DNA of 25,000 bases from Chrysomallon squamiferum (GCA_012295275.1 CM022677.1:19949041-19974040), one strand, 5' to 3'; numbered from the stretch's first letter, positions 1 through 11,162 are shown. The notes: generated by a model not told the origin, from the sequence alone. Made by a program: numbers and translations.

Positions 1-442
1 ACAGACAAACAGACACTCACATTCAATACACAGACAGAGACACAAACACACACATACATAGAAAGACATACACACAGACAGACAGATAACTTCGTAACGT
101 TTGCATAACATTCACACTACCAGAGCGTTTCAGTCAGCATTCTGCATTTTATCTCTTTCAACCCAAAATTCTCTGATTTGTCAAAGGTGTTCATTTGAAA
201 TTAAATACACTTCCACTGAAAAATAGGCCGTTCGTTTAAAATTAAATATTATCGCATCCAAATGCACGTACTCCTCAGTTAGAAAAACATCTGTTAAAAA
301 AATGATATAACTGATAATTTCTTTTTCAGGCGGAGTTGTGTATTAAATCGTGATTATTTTTAAGGTCAAATCGGCCAGACGTCTGTATGTGAAGGGTGTC
401 GAGAAAAGTAGTTTCAAATATTTAAAGTTTCTTTCTCTCTCT

Positions 443-481
<39 letters not shown>

Positions 482-588
482 TTTGCAAATTTTGCACATC
501 AAATAACAAACGGGGATTTATCGAAATGTTGCCGTGTGCATTCTGGGATCGGAGTCAAACACTGTTAAACACAGGATTAAGCCGCATA

Positions 589-602
589 CCGCTAGGTGGC
601 GC
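589..602 (+). promoter_or_regulatory. CTCF-like motif
   Basis: The 14-mer CCGCTAGGTGGCGC matches the widely used CTCF consensus CCASYAGRKGGCRS at all but the third position. It sits in a locally GC-richer island of about 280 bp inside AT-rich DNA. CTCF is conserved across bilaterians, so an insulator role is possible, but a single motif match is weak evidence. Confidence 0.3.
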
Positions 603-868
603 GTTATTATAACAACTCGTCTGTGTCCTAATCGGGCGATTGTCAATTGCGTGTTAGTCAACACGGTTAAACAAACGATGGAGATGCACGCGTCAAACAG
701 ACACCTCCTTTTATTACAACAGTTACAACGACGACGACGTCGATGACTTTGACTTTGGTGTTGCATAACGGTTTGTTAGCAGCCAGTAAATTCCTCCGTT
801 AGCCAAATATCCGCCATATTGAGATATATGTGTGTGTGTTAGAGAGAAAGGTATCTGTGTGGAAGATT

Positions 869-1148
<280 letters not shown>

Positions 1149-2237
1149 GCAATAAATCAAACAGTAACAAATAAATATGGTTTCTTAGCGTTAACGGTGA
1201 TTATTATTACTGTTGTTGTTATTATTAAAGTTATTATTATAATCATCATCATCATCATCATTATCATCATCATCGTCATCATACTGGAGGTTGCTGTTGT
1301 CGACGCCGTTGTTAAAGTAGTTGTCATAATACTAATAACATCGTTTGTTGCACTGAAGAAAGGTCTTCGAAACAAAACAAAAAAGAGGAATAAAAAAAAA
1401 TGTAGAAGACTTAAAAGTACAAACAAAAATAGAATTCTATTTTCTAACCTAGCGATAAACTGTAAATTCTGAGATATCGCCGAAATTTCCAATAACGAAA
1501 CAAGAAAAAAGTTATTTACATCCTTTCTTCTGAGCGAAACAAAAAAAAAAAATTCTGTGTGACGCGTCCATGATAAAAATTCCTCAGATCACGAGTCCGA
1601 AACGAGATCTCGCGATATTTCGTTAATCTCGTGGTAAATCCGTGATCCGATATACAACTGTTTGTTTGTTTATACTCGATGTGATATCCAAAGTTTTAAA
1701 AGTTTTAATTATTTATTATTTTATTGTTTTGTAAAAATAAAAATTCAGTTATTTCCCTTTTGTAAGTCTCTGATCGGAATAACGTGTGCTTAAGATAAAA
1801 AAAAATATTTAAAAAAAAAATAAAAAAAAAAAAAAAAAAAGAAAAGAAAAGTATTTGTAATTAATAACAATGGAACACAATAAAACAACACTGTGACGTC
1901 ACTGAATAATAAAATCATGGTTACAGTCCTCCGTGCCAGATTAAACGAGCATTCATGTCTTATCGTAAAAGTTCCGACTGTTTTCATTACCTCTCGACAT
2001 TCCTCGTAACTGTCCGGTATTCATCGAGTTACCGAACAGCCTGAAATGGAGAGGCCTTTTTGGGGATGATGCAAACAATTATTTATTTATTTTTTTATTT
2101 TTTTATTTATTTATTTATTTATTAAGCACTTACTTACTTAATTAATTAATTAATTAACTCTAACCCTAATTAATTAATTAATTAAACGTAATATAAAATT
2201 AACAACGAAACTACAAATAAACTTTGTCTATCTTCAG

Positions 2238-2652
2238 CAACTCTGGAATCGCTTCAAAGGAAAATGCGGTGTGTGCGGCGACCCGTACGAACCGATCCCG
2301 CGCGCGCACGAGAGGGGCGGGCGCTTCTACGCCGGCACGCCCACGAGGACGTACAACGAAGGTGACGTCATCTCCGTGACGACGGAAATCACCGCGAACC
2401 ACCGAGGCTGGTTCGAGTTCAAGCTCTGCCCCTACGACAACCCGGCCCCTGAGGACGTCGAGACGGACGGGCAGGGAAACTTTCTGGAAGTTTCTCAGGC
2501 GTGCCTGGACAAACACGTTCTGTTCACGGAGGAAGGAGAACGGAGGTGGTACCTGAAGGAGCCATTCAACGTGGGGACGTACACGGTGAGGGTCAAACTG
2601 CCCGACGGCCTGCGGTGCAATAACTGCCTGCTTCAGTGGAAGTGGAACGTGG
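2238..2652 (+). CDS. AA15-type LPMO (chitin-binding type-4), catalytic-domain exon
   Basis: This is an internal exon of a secreted copper enzyme of the AA15 / LPMO_10 (PF03067) type, which oxidatively cleaves chitin or similar polysaccharides. It runs from an AG acceptor (2236-2237) to the donor G|GTGAGT (2653) and encodes 138 complete codons plus one base (phase 1). Family landmarks in order are the cysteine-rich start GKCGVCGDPYEP, the strand RTYNEGDVISVTTEITANHRG, then FEFKLCP, a CLDKH segment, and the LPDGLRCNNCLLQWKWNV block that precedes the NSWG motif of the next exon. The His of ANHRG (codon 2400-2402) is the expected second ligand of the copper 'histidine brace'. The first ligand, the mature N-terminal His, would be encoded by an exon not seen here. 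Local GC is much higher than in the flanks. Confidence 0.88.
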
Positions 2653-2916
2653 GTGAGTGGTTGTCGGATAGAGTTGTCGTTACTGATTTACGTAGGGTAA
2701 GTGGTTGTCAGATAGAGTTGTCGTTACTGATTTACGTGGGGTAAGTGGTTGTCGGGTAGAATTGTCGTTACTGATTTACGTAGGGTAAGTGGTTGTCGGT
2801 TAGAGTTGTCGTTACTGATTTACGTAGGGTAAGTGGTTGTCAGATAGAGTTGTCGTTACTGATTTACGTAGGGTAAGTGGTTGTCAGATAGAGTTGTCGT
2901 TAATGATTTAAGTAAT
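2653..2916 (+). repeat. 44-bp minisatellite that begins at the splice donor
   Basis: About six tandem units of 44 bp run from the exon's own GTGAGT donor (2653). Later units start with GTAAGT at 2697, 2741, 2785, 2829 and 2873, and each is preceded by ACGTRGG, close to the real exon end ACGTGG. The last unit is degenerate. Units differ at only a few positions, which implies recent tandem duplication or homogenisation. Confidence 0.93.
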
Positions 2917-3159
2917 CGGGTTAAAAATAAAATAAAAAATAAAAACATTTGAAAGGATGTTGTAGATAACGTACTTGTTTATTAATTAATCTATTTATTT
3001 GTTTGTTTGTTTGTTTTATTTGTTTATTATTATTATTTTATTTTATTATTATTATTATTATCACCATCATCATTATTATTCATTAATTTATTTTTGTTTT
3101 TATTTTTATTTTTAATTATTATTATTATTTTTATTATTACTATTACTATTGCTACTACT

Positions 3160-3677
<518 letters not shown>

Positions 3678-3689
3678 TTTTGTTTGCAG

Positions 3690-5296
3690 CAAACAGCTGG
3701 GGTCAGGATCCAGATGGAAACTCGTGCATTGGTTGCGGACAACAGGAACAGTTCTACGCATGCGCTGACATTGTAATCGGGGGAGACGGATCGGGATGGA
3801 CACCCCCCAACGTGCCGAGGTTCACCCCGTCGCAGGGACCGCCCGTGCACACCCACCCGCCCGTAGCTCGAGAACCGGCCAATCCACCCTTCATGCCACC
3901 CACCTACCCGTCCGAACCGGTTTACCCCCCAGAGCCTTCGTATCCGCAACAGCCGTCGTACCCGTCGTATCCACCGGACGAGTATCCCGATCATCGTCAT
4001 CATCATCATCAACCTCCGCAAGAACCTCCCACTTATTACCCTCCCACCGGTTTTTACCCTGCCGGGTACCCTCCTGAGGAACCTCCCTTCGACCTCCCGC
4101 CCACAGAAAACTACCCACCGCAGGAGCCGCCCGTCTTCCCGGGACTGGATCCTTCTCGTCCCAGCCTCCTTTCCACGTTCCGAGCTTTTTCCCGTTCGAG
4201 CCGCAAGAGCCGGATTCGACGACGTCGTCGTTCTTCGTCTTCACCAACGCGTCCCACCGTCGTCAACACGACCGCACGTCTCCCGAGTTCCCAGCCCACT
4301 TTGCGTACGGCATTCTTCCCCGACATTCCGGCGATATTTCCCGTTCTGCCCGGTACCCGCCGCCCTCCCGTCGCTTCCAGACCTGCTATCCCAAGGCGAC
4401 CGGCCGCTCCCAAAGTGAATTTCTGGAAGTGGCTGTCCTTGGAGAACCCGCTGAAGAAGAAGAAGAAGAAGAAGCCGACGAAAGCGACGACGTCGGAAGG
4501 TGGGCTCGACGGGGACGTCTCCAAGAAGCCAGTCTACCCGTGGTGGGTAGGGAACAAACAGCGAGGCGGCAACCTGGCTATCAGCTGGTGGGACATCTTC
4601 AGTAAGCGACTGACCAACGGCGACGTAGACCCAGCCGTCGTCAGGACGACCAGACGACGTACCCCGCCCACGACGACAACCCCAACAACAACTACTACGA
4701 CGACGACGACAACAACAACGACGACGACTACTATCAAGCCTACAACAATAAAATTCACCATCATTCCGAGAGCGAAGGATTCCGCGAAACCGACGACGTC
4801 ACCAACGACGACCACGTCACCAACGACGACGTTAAATCCGCGACAGACGTCGAACTTTCCTTGGTGGATTTACTTCGGCGAGCAGAAGCAGCCGTTCGCC
4901 CAGCTCCCCATCTGGCTGGGCGGGGAGTACAAGCCGGTCAGGCCCGTCGTTTTCTCCGGTTTCAACCCCGACGACGTCAACGGACGCGGACGGGTGGGTC
5001 AAGGTCAAGGTCAAGGCCAGAACGACGACCTGGAAGGCGAAGGAGAAAAGCGCCACATCAACGCAGCAGCCGGTCGATCGGGTCCTTCGAGTGCAGGAGC
5101 CGGAACTCCGGCTGGATCGGGAAAAACCAGCTGGTGCACGCCTACGGGAGTCTGGGTGCAGAAACCGGATATGTGGCAGTGGTGCGCAGTGAACTGCGCA
5201 CTCGGTAACTGTCCGAGCACCCACTGCGTCTGCTCCGACGGGGTTAATGATGTTAACAGCAATCAGCAGCTGATTCAGACAGAGGTGAAGAAATGA
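3690..5296 (+). CDS. AA15-type LPMO, last exon: end of catalytic domain, disordered linker, Cys-rich tail
   Basis: This is the terminal exon of the same gene. Joined at phase 1, the split codon reads GCA (Ala) and gives WNVANSWGQ across the junction, the usual LPMO/AA15 continuation. It then runs through GCGQQEQFYACADIVIGG, which closes the domain; the aromatic before ACAD is the expected axial residue near copper. A linker of about 450 residues with low-complexity blocks follows: Pro/Tyr/His-rich (3780-4140, many YPP/PSYP units), an Arg/Ser basic stretch with RIRRRRR (4200-4245), a seven-Lys run (about 4453-4475), and a Thr tract (4660-4860). The protein ends with a compact six-cysteine module (5129-5241, WC..WC..NC..CP..HCVC) and TGA at 5294. 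At least 673 residues are encoded, far longer than a bare AA15 domain of about 200. The linker suggests an extracellular-matrix or cuticle-like setting. The tail may bind polysaccharide, but that is inference. Confidence 0.85.
5129..5241 (+). other. Six-Cys C-terminal module of the LPMO protein
   Basis: About 37 residues hold six Cys and three Trp (SWC, VW, MWQWC, NC, NCPSTHCVC). The spacing implies a small disulphide-stapled domain separated from the catalytic domain by the disordered linker. I do not recognise it as CBM14 or another named chitin-binding module. Position and aromatic content make a carbohydrate-binding role plausible but unproven. Confidence 0.5.
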
Positions 5297-5443
5297 CATC
5301 ATTACGTAGATAAATCAAAATACATTTTCGACTTGTGATAGTTTTTCAACAATTTTTGGTTATGAAACAAACTAAAAAAGAAAAATGAAACGAAAGATAA
5401 AGGGTGAATTAAAAATAGAAAGAAAGGAAGAACGAAAAGAAGA

Positions 5444-5468
5444 AATAAAGTATTTAAAAGAAAATAAA
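5444..5468 (+). promoter_or_regulatory. Candidate polyadenylation signals for the LPMO gene
   Basis: Two AATAAA hexamers (5444-5449 and 5463-5468) lie 150-170 bases after the stop codon in an A/G-rich 3' region. They are the first canonical signals downstream of the gene. Confidence 0.45.
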
Positions 5469-6149
5469 GAAAGAAAAGCGAGACAATAGTGAATTTCTTG
5501 AACAAATGGACAACGATGCGATTTTTTCACGAAAGCAATCGTATATTTCCGTCACACGTCGGAGATCACAAACATATGTAAATATATGTATTGAACTAAG
5601 AGTGTGTAATACACGATCAAACATAAGCCATAATGACCTTGACTATAAATGAAAACAAATATACTCCATTAGTATATTTAATACTATGAATTTCTATTTA
5701 ATAATCGGAAATTTCGTTACCATAACGATATTTCGTCATCAACAATCACTTGTCGGAACAATTTGTGCAAGATGACGTCATGTTTTATAGCATTACGAAA
5801 CAACATGTATATAGTATTCGGTTTTTGTGTCAAATGCTTTCGACACTGCAATTTATATTTTAAATATTTTTATACTGAATGTATTTGGGTATACGGGCAT
5901 AATTCTACTTTCAATTTCATTTTAATTTCTACGTTTTTTATTATGTTTTATAATAATTGCAATGAAGGGTGTGATTCAGTAGTAAAATTTCAGTTCTGTT
6001 AAGCACTGAAAATAAATCACTTACAAGATAACGAAAAATTCAGACAAAAAAATTACGAAGAACAAATAACATTGCAGAACAGTTTTTTTATTTTTCTTCT
6101 TCTTCTTCTTTTTCTTCTTCTTCTTCATCTTCTTCTCCTCATCATCATC

Positions 6150-6161
6150 ATTATTATTATA

Positions 6162-6251
<90 letters not shown>
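6150..6251. repeat. (TTA)n microsatellite
   Basis: About 100 bases of nearly uninterrupted TTA, preceded by TTC repeats (6097-6137). Confidence 0.95.
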
Positions 6252-7702
6252 TTGTTATTTTTGTTCTTCCTTTTATGTTAATGTCACAAGTAATTAAAAA
6301 GGAGTTACAGCAAATTCTGTTTCCCCTTTATGTTAATTTACAAGAACAAGATTAGATCTGCTGATAAATTAATTATATTAATATTAATTTGTTTCATTGT
6401 TATGTCCTATCTGTTTCTTTTTCTCCTCTTCTTCTTCTTCTTCTTCTTCTTAAATATTGTGACACATTATATGAACAAGTAACAACTATGAACAAAAACA
6501 TATTCAATATTTATTTCATTAATATAAAACGTAGTAACTATACAACAATTAGAATTACGTCATATAGAATGCCATGAGGTCATACTGAATAAGTAATCAT
6601 TTTAACAATATTCTTTTATCTGTGTTTGTATGCATGTGTGAATGTATATGTGTGTATGTATGTATGTATATGTGTGTATGTATGTATGCATGCGCGTATG
6701 AATGTATGTACATATACATATATGTTGAGTATGTGGATGTGTGTGTGCCTATATTCAAATAATTACTGACTGCTTTAGTTGTGTCATTCTGTGCATGTGC
6801 GTGTATGTGCGTGTGTGTGAGCTTTTATGCTGTTTTAGTTAATACTTTAATTCCGCGTTTATCCTGACTTAAAGCATAAGCATTAGATATCAAATTGTTA
6901 GAAACGTTTTCTTTTCCTTGTGTTACGTGTTTTCTGGTGTCTTGTATTTTTCTCTCTCTTTCTTTAGTGGCTTACTTATTTCATTCTATTTTAATTTCTT
7001 TTCTTTCTTACTTTCTCTTCTTTTCTTTTCTTTGTTCTACTAGCTGATCAAAAATAGGTAATTTTTGTACATAAATATAAAGCCTGTTCTACAAAGGAAC
7101 ACAATCGTTCCGATGTCAGATCTTGGTATTCAAGAAACTGTGACGTCATCACTGTTGTGACGTAATTTATGGATTCGCTTGTATAGCATTTCTGTGGATG
7201 TTGATGCATATTTGCAGATTAACACATAACAGGTCGTGTTTTTTTTGTTTGTTTTTTTGTATGTTTTTTTTTTTTTTTTTTCTTTATACAGTTCTGTAAC
7301 ACGTGTATTTAACTGCAATAAATATATTTATCTACAATTTTTCATCTTTTGCAATTATTACCCTGTTTGGTGATGTGTTACGATTAAGAAATAAAAACAA
7401 ATTAAATTAAACTAAAAAATAAACAAAAAAACAGACAAAAAAAAAACAAATAAACACCCCCACACACACACACACATATACATATCTATATCAGAATATA
7501 CGTATATCACTTACACGTATACCTGCAGTGATACAAATACTCTAAATAAATTATTCATACTTTCAAGCTATTATCTGTTTGTTTCATCTGACCTAGCACC
7601 ACTCACAACAAAAACAAAAAATAAAAAATTAGTATAATAATGAAATAATAAAATTACAATAGTTTTAACTCCCGCCATTTCACATATGTCACTTCACATC
7701 TA

Positions 7703-7747
7703 GAGTTATGACGTCATAAGTTATGTCGTCATGAGTTACGGCGTCAT
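7703..7747 (+). repeat. Three tandem 15-bp CRE-like units
   Basis: Three consecutive 15-mers, GAGTTATGACGTCAT, AAGTTATGTCGTCAT and GAGTTACGGCGTCAT, differ at one to three positions. The first holds the perfect CREB/ATF palindrome TGACGTCA. The unit lies at the left end of dispersed repeat A; in the second copy of that repeat (14153 on) only one such unit remains. Confidence 0.8.
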
Positions 7748-7822
7748 ATCGTACAAACCACATATAGATAACTGTATAAAATGACGACGCCTAATTATTT
7801 TGAACTATGAGGATTTTATTGC

Positions 7823-7892
<70 letters not shown>

Positions 7893-7970
7893 TTATTATT
7901 GTTATTAATAGGCTGGACGGATAAAACACATAATATAAAATTCAACATTACTTGGAAGTGCAAGAATATA
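7731..7970 (+). repeat. Dispersed repeat A, copy 1
   Basis: Two conserved blocks flank a TTA array (7823-7891). The left block (GAGTTAC..CACATATAGATAACTG..AAATGACGACGCC) and the right block (7909-7965, AATAGGCTGGACGGATAAAA on) both recur in the same order and orientation at 14153-14351 with few changes. The coding potential is nil. It behaves as an interspersed element of about 200-240 bp with an internal microsatellite; its class is unknown. Confidence 0.85.
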
Positions 7971-8010
7971 TTTAGACTATTTCTTTTAATGACGACGACA
8001 GGCACGCACG

Positions 8011-8015
8011 CACGT

Positions 8016-8050
<35 letters not shown>

Positions 8051-8058
8051 CACACACA

Positions 8059-8089
<31 letters not shown>
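8011..8089. repeat. (CA)n(TA)n compound microsatellite
   Basis: CA repeats (about 8011-8060) pass directly into TA repeats (8061-8089), just past the 3' end of IgGFc copy 1. Confidence 0.93.
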
Positions 8090-8104
8090 CTAATTAACAT
8101 TAGT

Positions 8105-8190
8105 TTAAGTATAAGGTAAATACATATCATACTGCTCTGAGTTCTCGATGTCTCTTTTGGTTACACACATTTCGCAGTCCAAGCGTCCAT
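8105..8190 (-). pseudogene. Out-of-frame remnant of the ancestral C-terminus of copy 1
   Basis: One frame away from exon 3, the residues GRLDCEMC to MYLPYT align with GSLFCEVC to LFLPY in copies 2 and 3, including the CxxC pair and the LPY end. The coding sequence therefore survives but is out of frame by one base relative to the upstream part. One more GGAT unit (+4) would bring the two parts into one frame. Confidence 0.65.
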
Positions 8191-8349
8191 CCATCCTCGT
8201 TTGGCGAGGTTGAATCCAATACAGTTTTCTCCAAATGTCGTCCGGCAGATCACGTGACAACCAATGCTGTCGTCAGCTCGCACGTGCAGCGATCTTCGAC
8301 AGACGAGCTTCCTGTTTAGATGTCGTTTGTATCTGCTTTCATATCGACA
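8161..8349 (-). CDS. IgGFc-binding-like copy 1, exon 3: Cys-rich PAN-like C-terminus, apparent frameshift
   Basis: On the - strand a pyrimidine-rich acceptor (..CTCTCTCTCAG) precedes TGT at 8349. The exon joins in phase 0 to exon 2 and reads CRYESRYKRHLNRK.., then GCHVIC..FGENCIGF, matching the last exons of copies 2 and 3. At the tetranucleotide repeat GGATGGATGG (about 8188-8197) the frame is lost. As written it ends WMDAWTAKCV and stops at 8161-8163. In the next frame the family ending resumes at once as GRLDCEMC and runs to DMYLPYT with a stop at 8105-8107. This is either an assembly indel, a polymorphic or fixed frameshift that swaps the last ~30 residues, or early decay. The rest of the gene looks functional. 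Confidence 0.7.
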   Translation of the reverse strand, partial: CRYESRYKRHLNRKLVCRRSLHVRADDSIGCHVICRTTFGENCIGFNLAKRGWMDAWTAKCV

Positions 8350-8910
8350 CTGAGAGAGAGCGAGAGAAATAAAAAAAAATAGCAGTGTGTTAATTATGTC
8401 TGTTAGTTGAAGAGTGTGATTTCAAAATAAACATAGTAAACAATACTAAAGAAAAACAGATAAAGAAGGAAAGAAAGGAAAGAGTCAGTGAAAGAAGAGA
8501 AGAAAGAATGAATGAATGAAATATATGTACGTATCGTGTAAAAAATTGAAGACAAAGAAACAAAGAATGAATGAATGAATGAAAGAAACAAAGAAGGAAG
8601 AAAGTAAATAAACGAACAAACAAACAAACAAACAAAATGAAAGAAAACGAATATATTGTTATTTGGAATTTAGCACACAAACACACACCCAAACACACAC
8701 ACACAGACACACACACGCGCGCGCACACACACACATATATATAAAAGGAAAAGATGAAAGAAAAAAAATAACGATGATGACGAAGAAGAAGAATATGATG
8801 ATAACAACAGAGAACAAGAAAATGATATTAAGAACTGGAGATGATGAGAGGGCAACAGAAGAAGGTGGTGATGAAATATATAAGTAATAAGTAACAAGTT
8901 ATACGGGTAC

Positions 8911-10172
8911 CTGGTTAGCGATCGGCATAGGTGCCAGTCTAAACGAGATCGTCCGACATCTAGCGTAGGCGAGTACGTAGGCACCGAACGGCTCCGACAG
9001 ATCCGTTTCTACCACGTTGGCTTTGTCGCCAAGCGACAGCGTAATCGAGGTAGCCACGTACGACGTGTACGCTGACGTCTTCCAGACGACTCCCGAACTC
9101 AGCTTATATCCATTCAGAGTTATCTGCCCTTGGCAGCCCTCTCTGATGATGAGAACGAGTTTGTAGGCGATCGTTACCTTCAGATTATTCATAACTGGTA
9201 CACTGAACACGTACTTAGACCCCGTGAACGGCACACTGTCAACAATCAGCATCGACGCGTCCGTTTCAATGCCGCTGAACGTGAAAACTGCAGCGACCAG
9301 CGGACGGTCGGAAATCACGTGATGAACGGACCTTCTCGTCAGTGTTACTTGAGCGAACTGATGCGCCTGCGCGATCTCGAACGCGCTCCCGCCGTCCAGT
9401 CTTATCCGGGTGCTGTTGTCAATGGCGACGAGCGTCAGAAGATCCTTCTCGCCCCCGGGGAAAGGTAAATATATGACGAATTCGCTGCCGAGTTCGGACA
9501 ACTTCGGGACTTGTTCGACCATGTAGTCGAGACACTGGCCGAAGGCGTACGTTCGGTTATGTCCGGAGAAAACGGCGACTCTTTTGTCCGACCAGACCAC
9601 CGTTCCCGTCAGGTCCCCGGAACTCTGCAGCTGAAGCGCTTCCAAAGCGTTCAAGGTCAGGGTCAGGTTAGACGACGTCACAACGTTCCGACCTCTGACG
9701 TTGACTCGGATCGGAGCGCTCCCAGCGGGAAGCGTCACCCGAACGAGGGTCGAGTCGAACGGTGCGGCCACGTGCACGAAAGCACCGGCGAGTCTGTCGT
9801 GGAAGGAGGGGACGACGTAGTCCAGTCCCAGGGTCCTCAGCTCCCTTATCTGCACACCGTCCTCGTTCGACGTCTGGTTGTTTACGAAAATTACCGACAG
9901 CGGTTTCGTGGCCTTTACGAGGACGGAACGAGTAGAGACGAGTGACGTCGGAGGCATTCGCACGCTGGAAGGTATCAGCAGCCGTCTGCTCTCGTTCGCC
10001 GACAGGTTGAACGTCTGCAGGAGACGTGACGCGGGAGACAGGAACGGAATCACCAAGGAGACGGTGACGTCATACTCCGTGGCCAAGTAGACCGACGAAG
10101 GAATGTCCTCCCGCGATCTGTTGTTGTAACCGAACACGCCGAGGTAGTTGTACATGCACTCGTCCACGTGTT
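8911..10172 (-). CDS. IgGFc-binding-like protein copy 1, exon 2 (IgGFc-binding N-terminal domain)
   Basis: This is the main exon of a secreted protein whose body is the IgGFc-binding N-terminal domain (PF17517 type, first described in FCGBP). It starts after the acceptor CATTCCAG at 10172, in phase 1 with the signal exon (junction S|E|HVDEC), gives 420 codons, and ends ANQ|GTACCC at 8911. Family landmarks in order: YNYLGVFGYNN, a VRMPP segment, SVLVKATKPLSVIFVNNQ, LGLDYVVPS, DKRVAVFSGH, VEQVPKLSELGSEFVIYLPF, LLTLVAIDNSTRIRLDG, HHVISDRPLVAAVF, and LIVDSVPFTGSKYVFSVP. Several N-x-S/T sites fit a secreted glycoprotein. The hydrophobic reading that continues upstream of 10172 is intron. A mucosal, adhesive or immune-recognition role is inferred from the family; vertebrate IgG binding itself is not implied. 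Confidence 0.87.
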
Positions 10173-10451
10173 CTGGAATGAAAGAAAGAAAGAATGAAGG
10201 AAGGAAGGAAGGAAGGAACGGACAGGAAAAAAATAAAATAAAAAATACCCCAAAATACGTAGACCGAACTAACGAACGAACCAAAAAAAAATAAAATAAA
10301 TAAAAAGACCCCAAAATACGACATAACTTCATAGGTAGAAGACTATCATAGATAGAATAGATAGATAGAAAAAGATAATAGAAATATGATAGACAGACAG
10401 AAATACAGACATAACTTCACAGACAGACAGACAGACATAGATAGATAGATG

Positions 10452-10544
<93 letters not shown>

Positions 10545-10629
10545 GCAGAGAGAGACAGACAGACAGATTATATAGATAGATAGACAGACAGACAGACAGG
10601 TAGGTAGGTAGGTAGGTAGACAGATAGAC

Positions 10630-10727
<98 letters not shown>

Positions 10728-10919
10728 ACAGGCAGAGAGAGACAAACAGACAGCTAGATAAATAGATAAATAAATAGAGAGATAGATAGACAGACAGACA
10801 GACAGACAAATAGAGAGAGAGCTATAATAATAATAGTAACAGTTGATGTAGTAATAGCAGTAATAGTTGTCGTAGTAGTTGCAGTAGTTGTAGCAGCAGC
10901 AGCAGCACTGGCAGTTTAC
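10173..10919 (-). repeat. Intron 1 of copy 1, filled by a (TAGA)n/(CAGA)n array
   Basis: The 747-bp intron separates the signal exon from the domain exon. Most of it (about 10340-10810) is a GATA/GACA tetranucleotide array with two nearly pure TAGA blocks (10438-10542 and 10626-10725). GAAG/GAAA repeats (10178-10220) sit next to the acceptor, and AGC/AGT repeats (10840-10905) lie near the donor. Frames full of YLSI repeats are artefacts. Confidence 0.9.
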
Positions 10920-10977
10920 CTGAAGCGTGCGTGTAGCTGACGAAGAGAACGAACGAAATCCAAACTAAGTTCATCAT
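10920..10977 (-). CDS. IgGFc-binding-like copy 1, exon 1 (signal peptide)
   Basis: On the - strand ATGATG at 10977 opens a 58-nt coding exon, [19 protein letters not shown] plus one base, ending TTCAG|GTAAAC. It is a typical signal peptide, with a hydrophobic core and small residues near the cleavage site. The exon is exactly as long (58 nt from the first ATG) and has the same phase as that of copy 2, which supports both models. Either of the two adjacent ATGs could be used. With exons 2 and 3 the protein is about 502 residues as written. Confidence 0.82.
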
Positions 10978-11162
10978 CGCGTCCAGAGGTCGCAAAACAG
11001 CGTCCGCCTCTCAGTAAACGAAGTCAGAATTACTGCTGCAGTACAGTCGAACGAATCCCCAGTGATGTCGAAACAAACGCTCGTAGGTTGCTGCTAGACT
11101 GTGTCAAACAATCTCAGGCCCATCAGCTTGATAGCGTTATTCATATTAATGATTTTCTCATG

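Larger units (their letters stand above)
5469..8104. other. Intergenic stretch between the LPMO gene and IgGFc copy 1
   Basis: AT-rich DNA with no supported exon. It holds TTC and TTA arrays (6097-6251), TATG-type repeats (6640-6730), a poly-T run (7266-7281), a dispersed repeat with CRE-like units (7703-7970), and CA/TA dinucleotide runs (8011-8089). The two converging transcription units (+ strand LPMO, - strand copy 1) must both end in this stretch. Short open frames here are low-complexity or show no family features. Confidence 0.6.

Noticed and set aside
2044-2082. Reading KWRGLFGDDANNY, loosely like the WR.GF..P.NY.D segment of the missing N-terminal LPMO exon
   Set aside because: The spacing differs, there is no HG mature start or following CGG, and the frame runs straight into TTTA repeats with no donor site. 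Probably chance.
2155-2166. Telomere-like CTAACCCTAA
   Set aside because: Single short match within TTAA-rich DNA; no array.
10173-10332. Hydrophobic N-terminus (FYLFYFFLVRS..) in frame with the copy 1 domain exon
   Set aside because: A - strand CATTCCAG acceptor at 10173-10180 and a proper signal-peptide exon at 10920-10977 show this is intron sequence made of GAAG/AAAT repeats.
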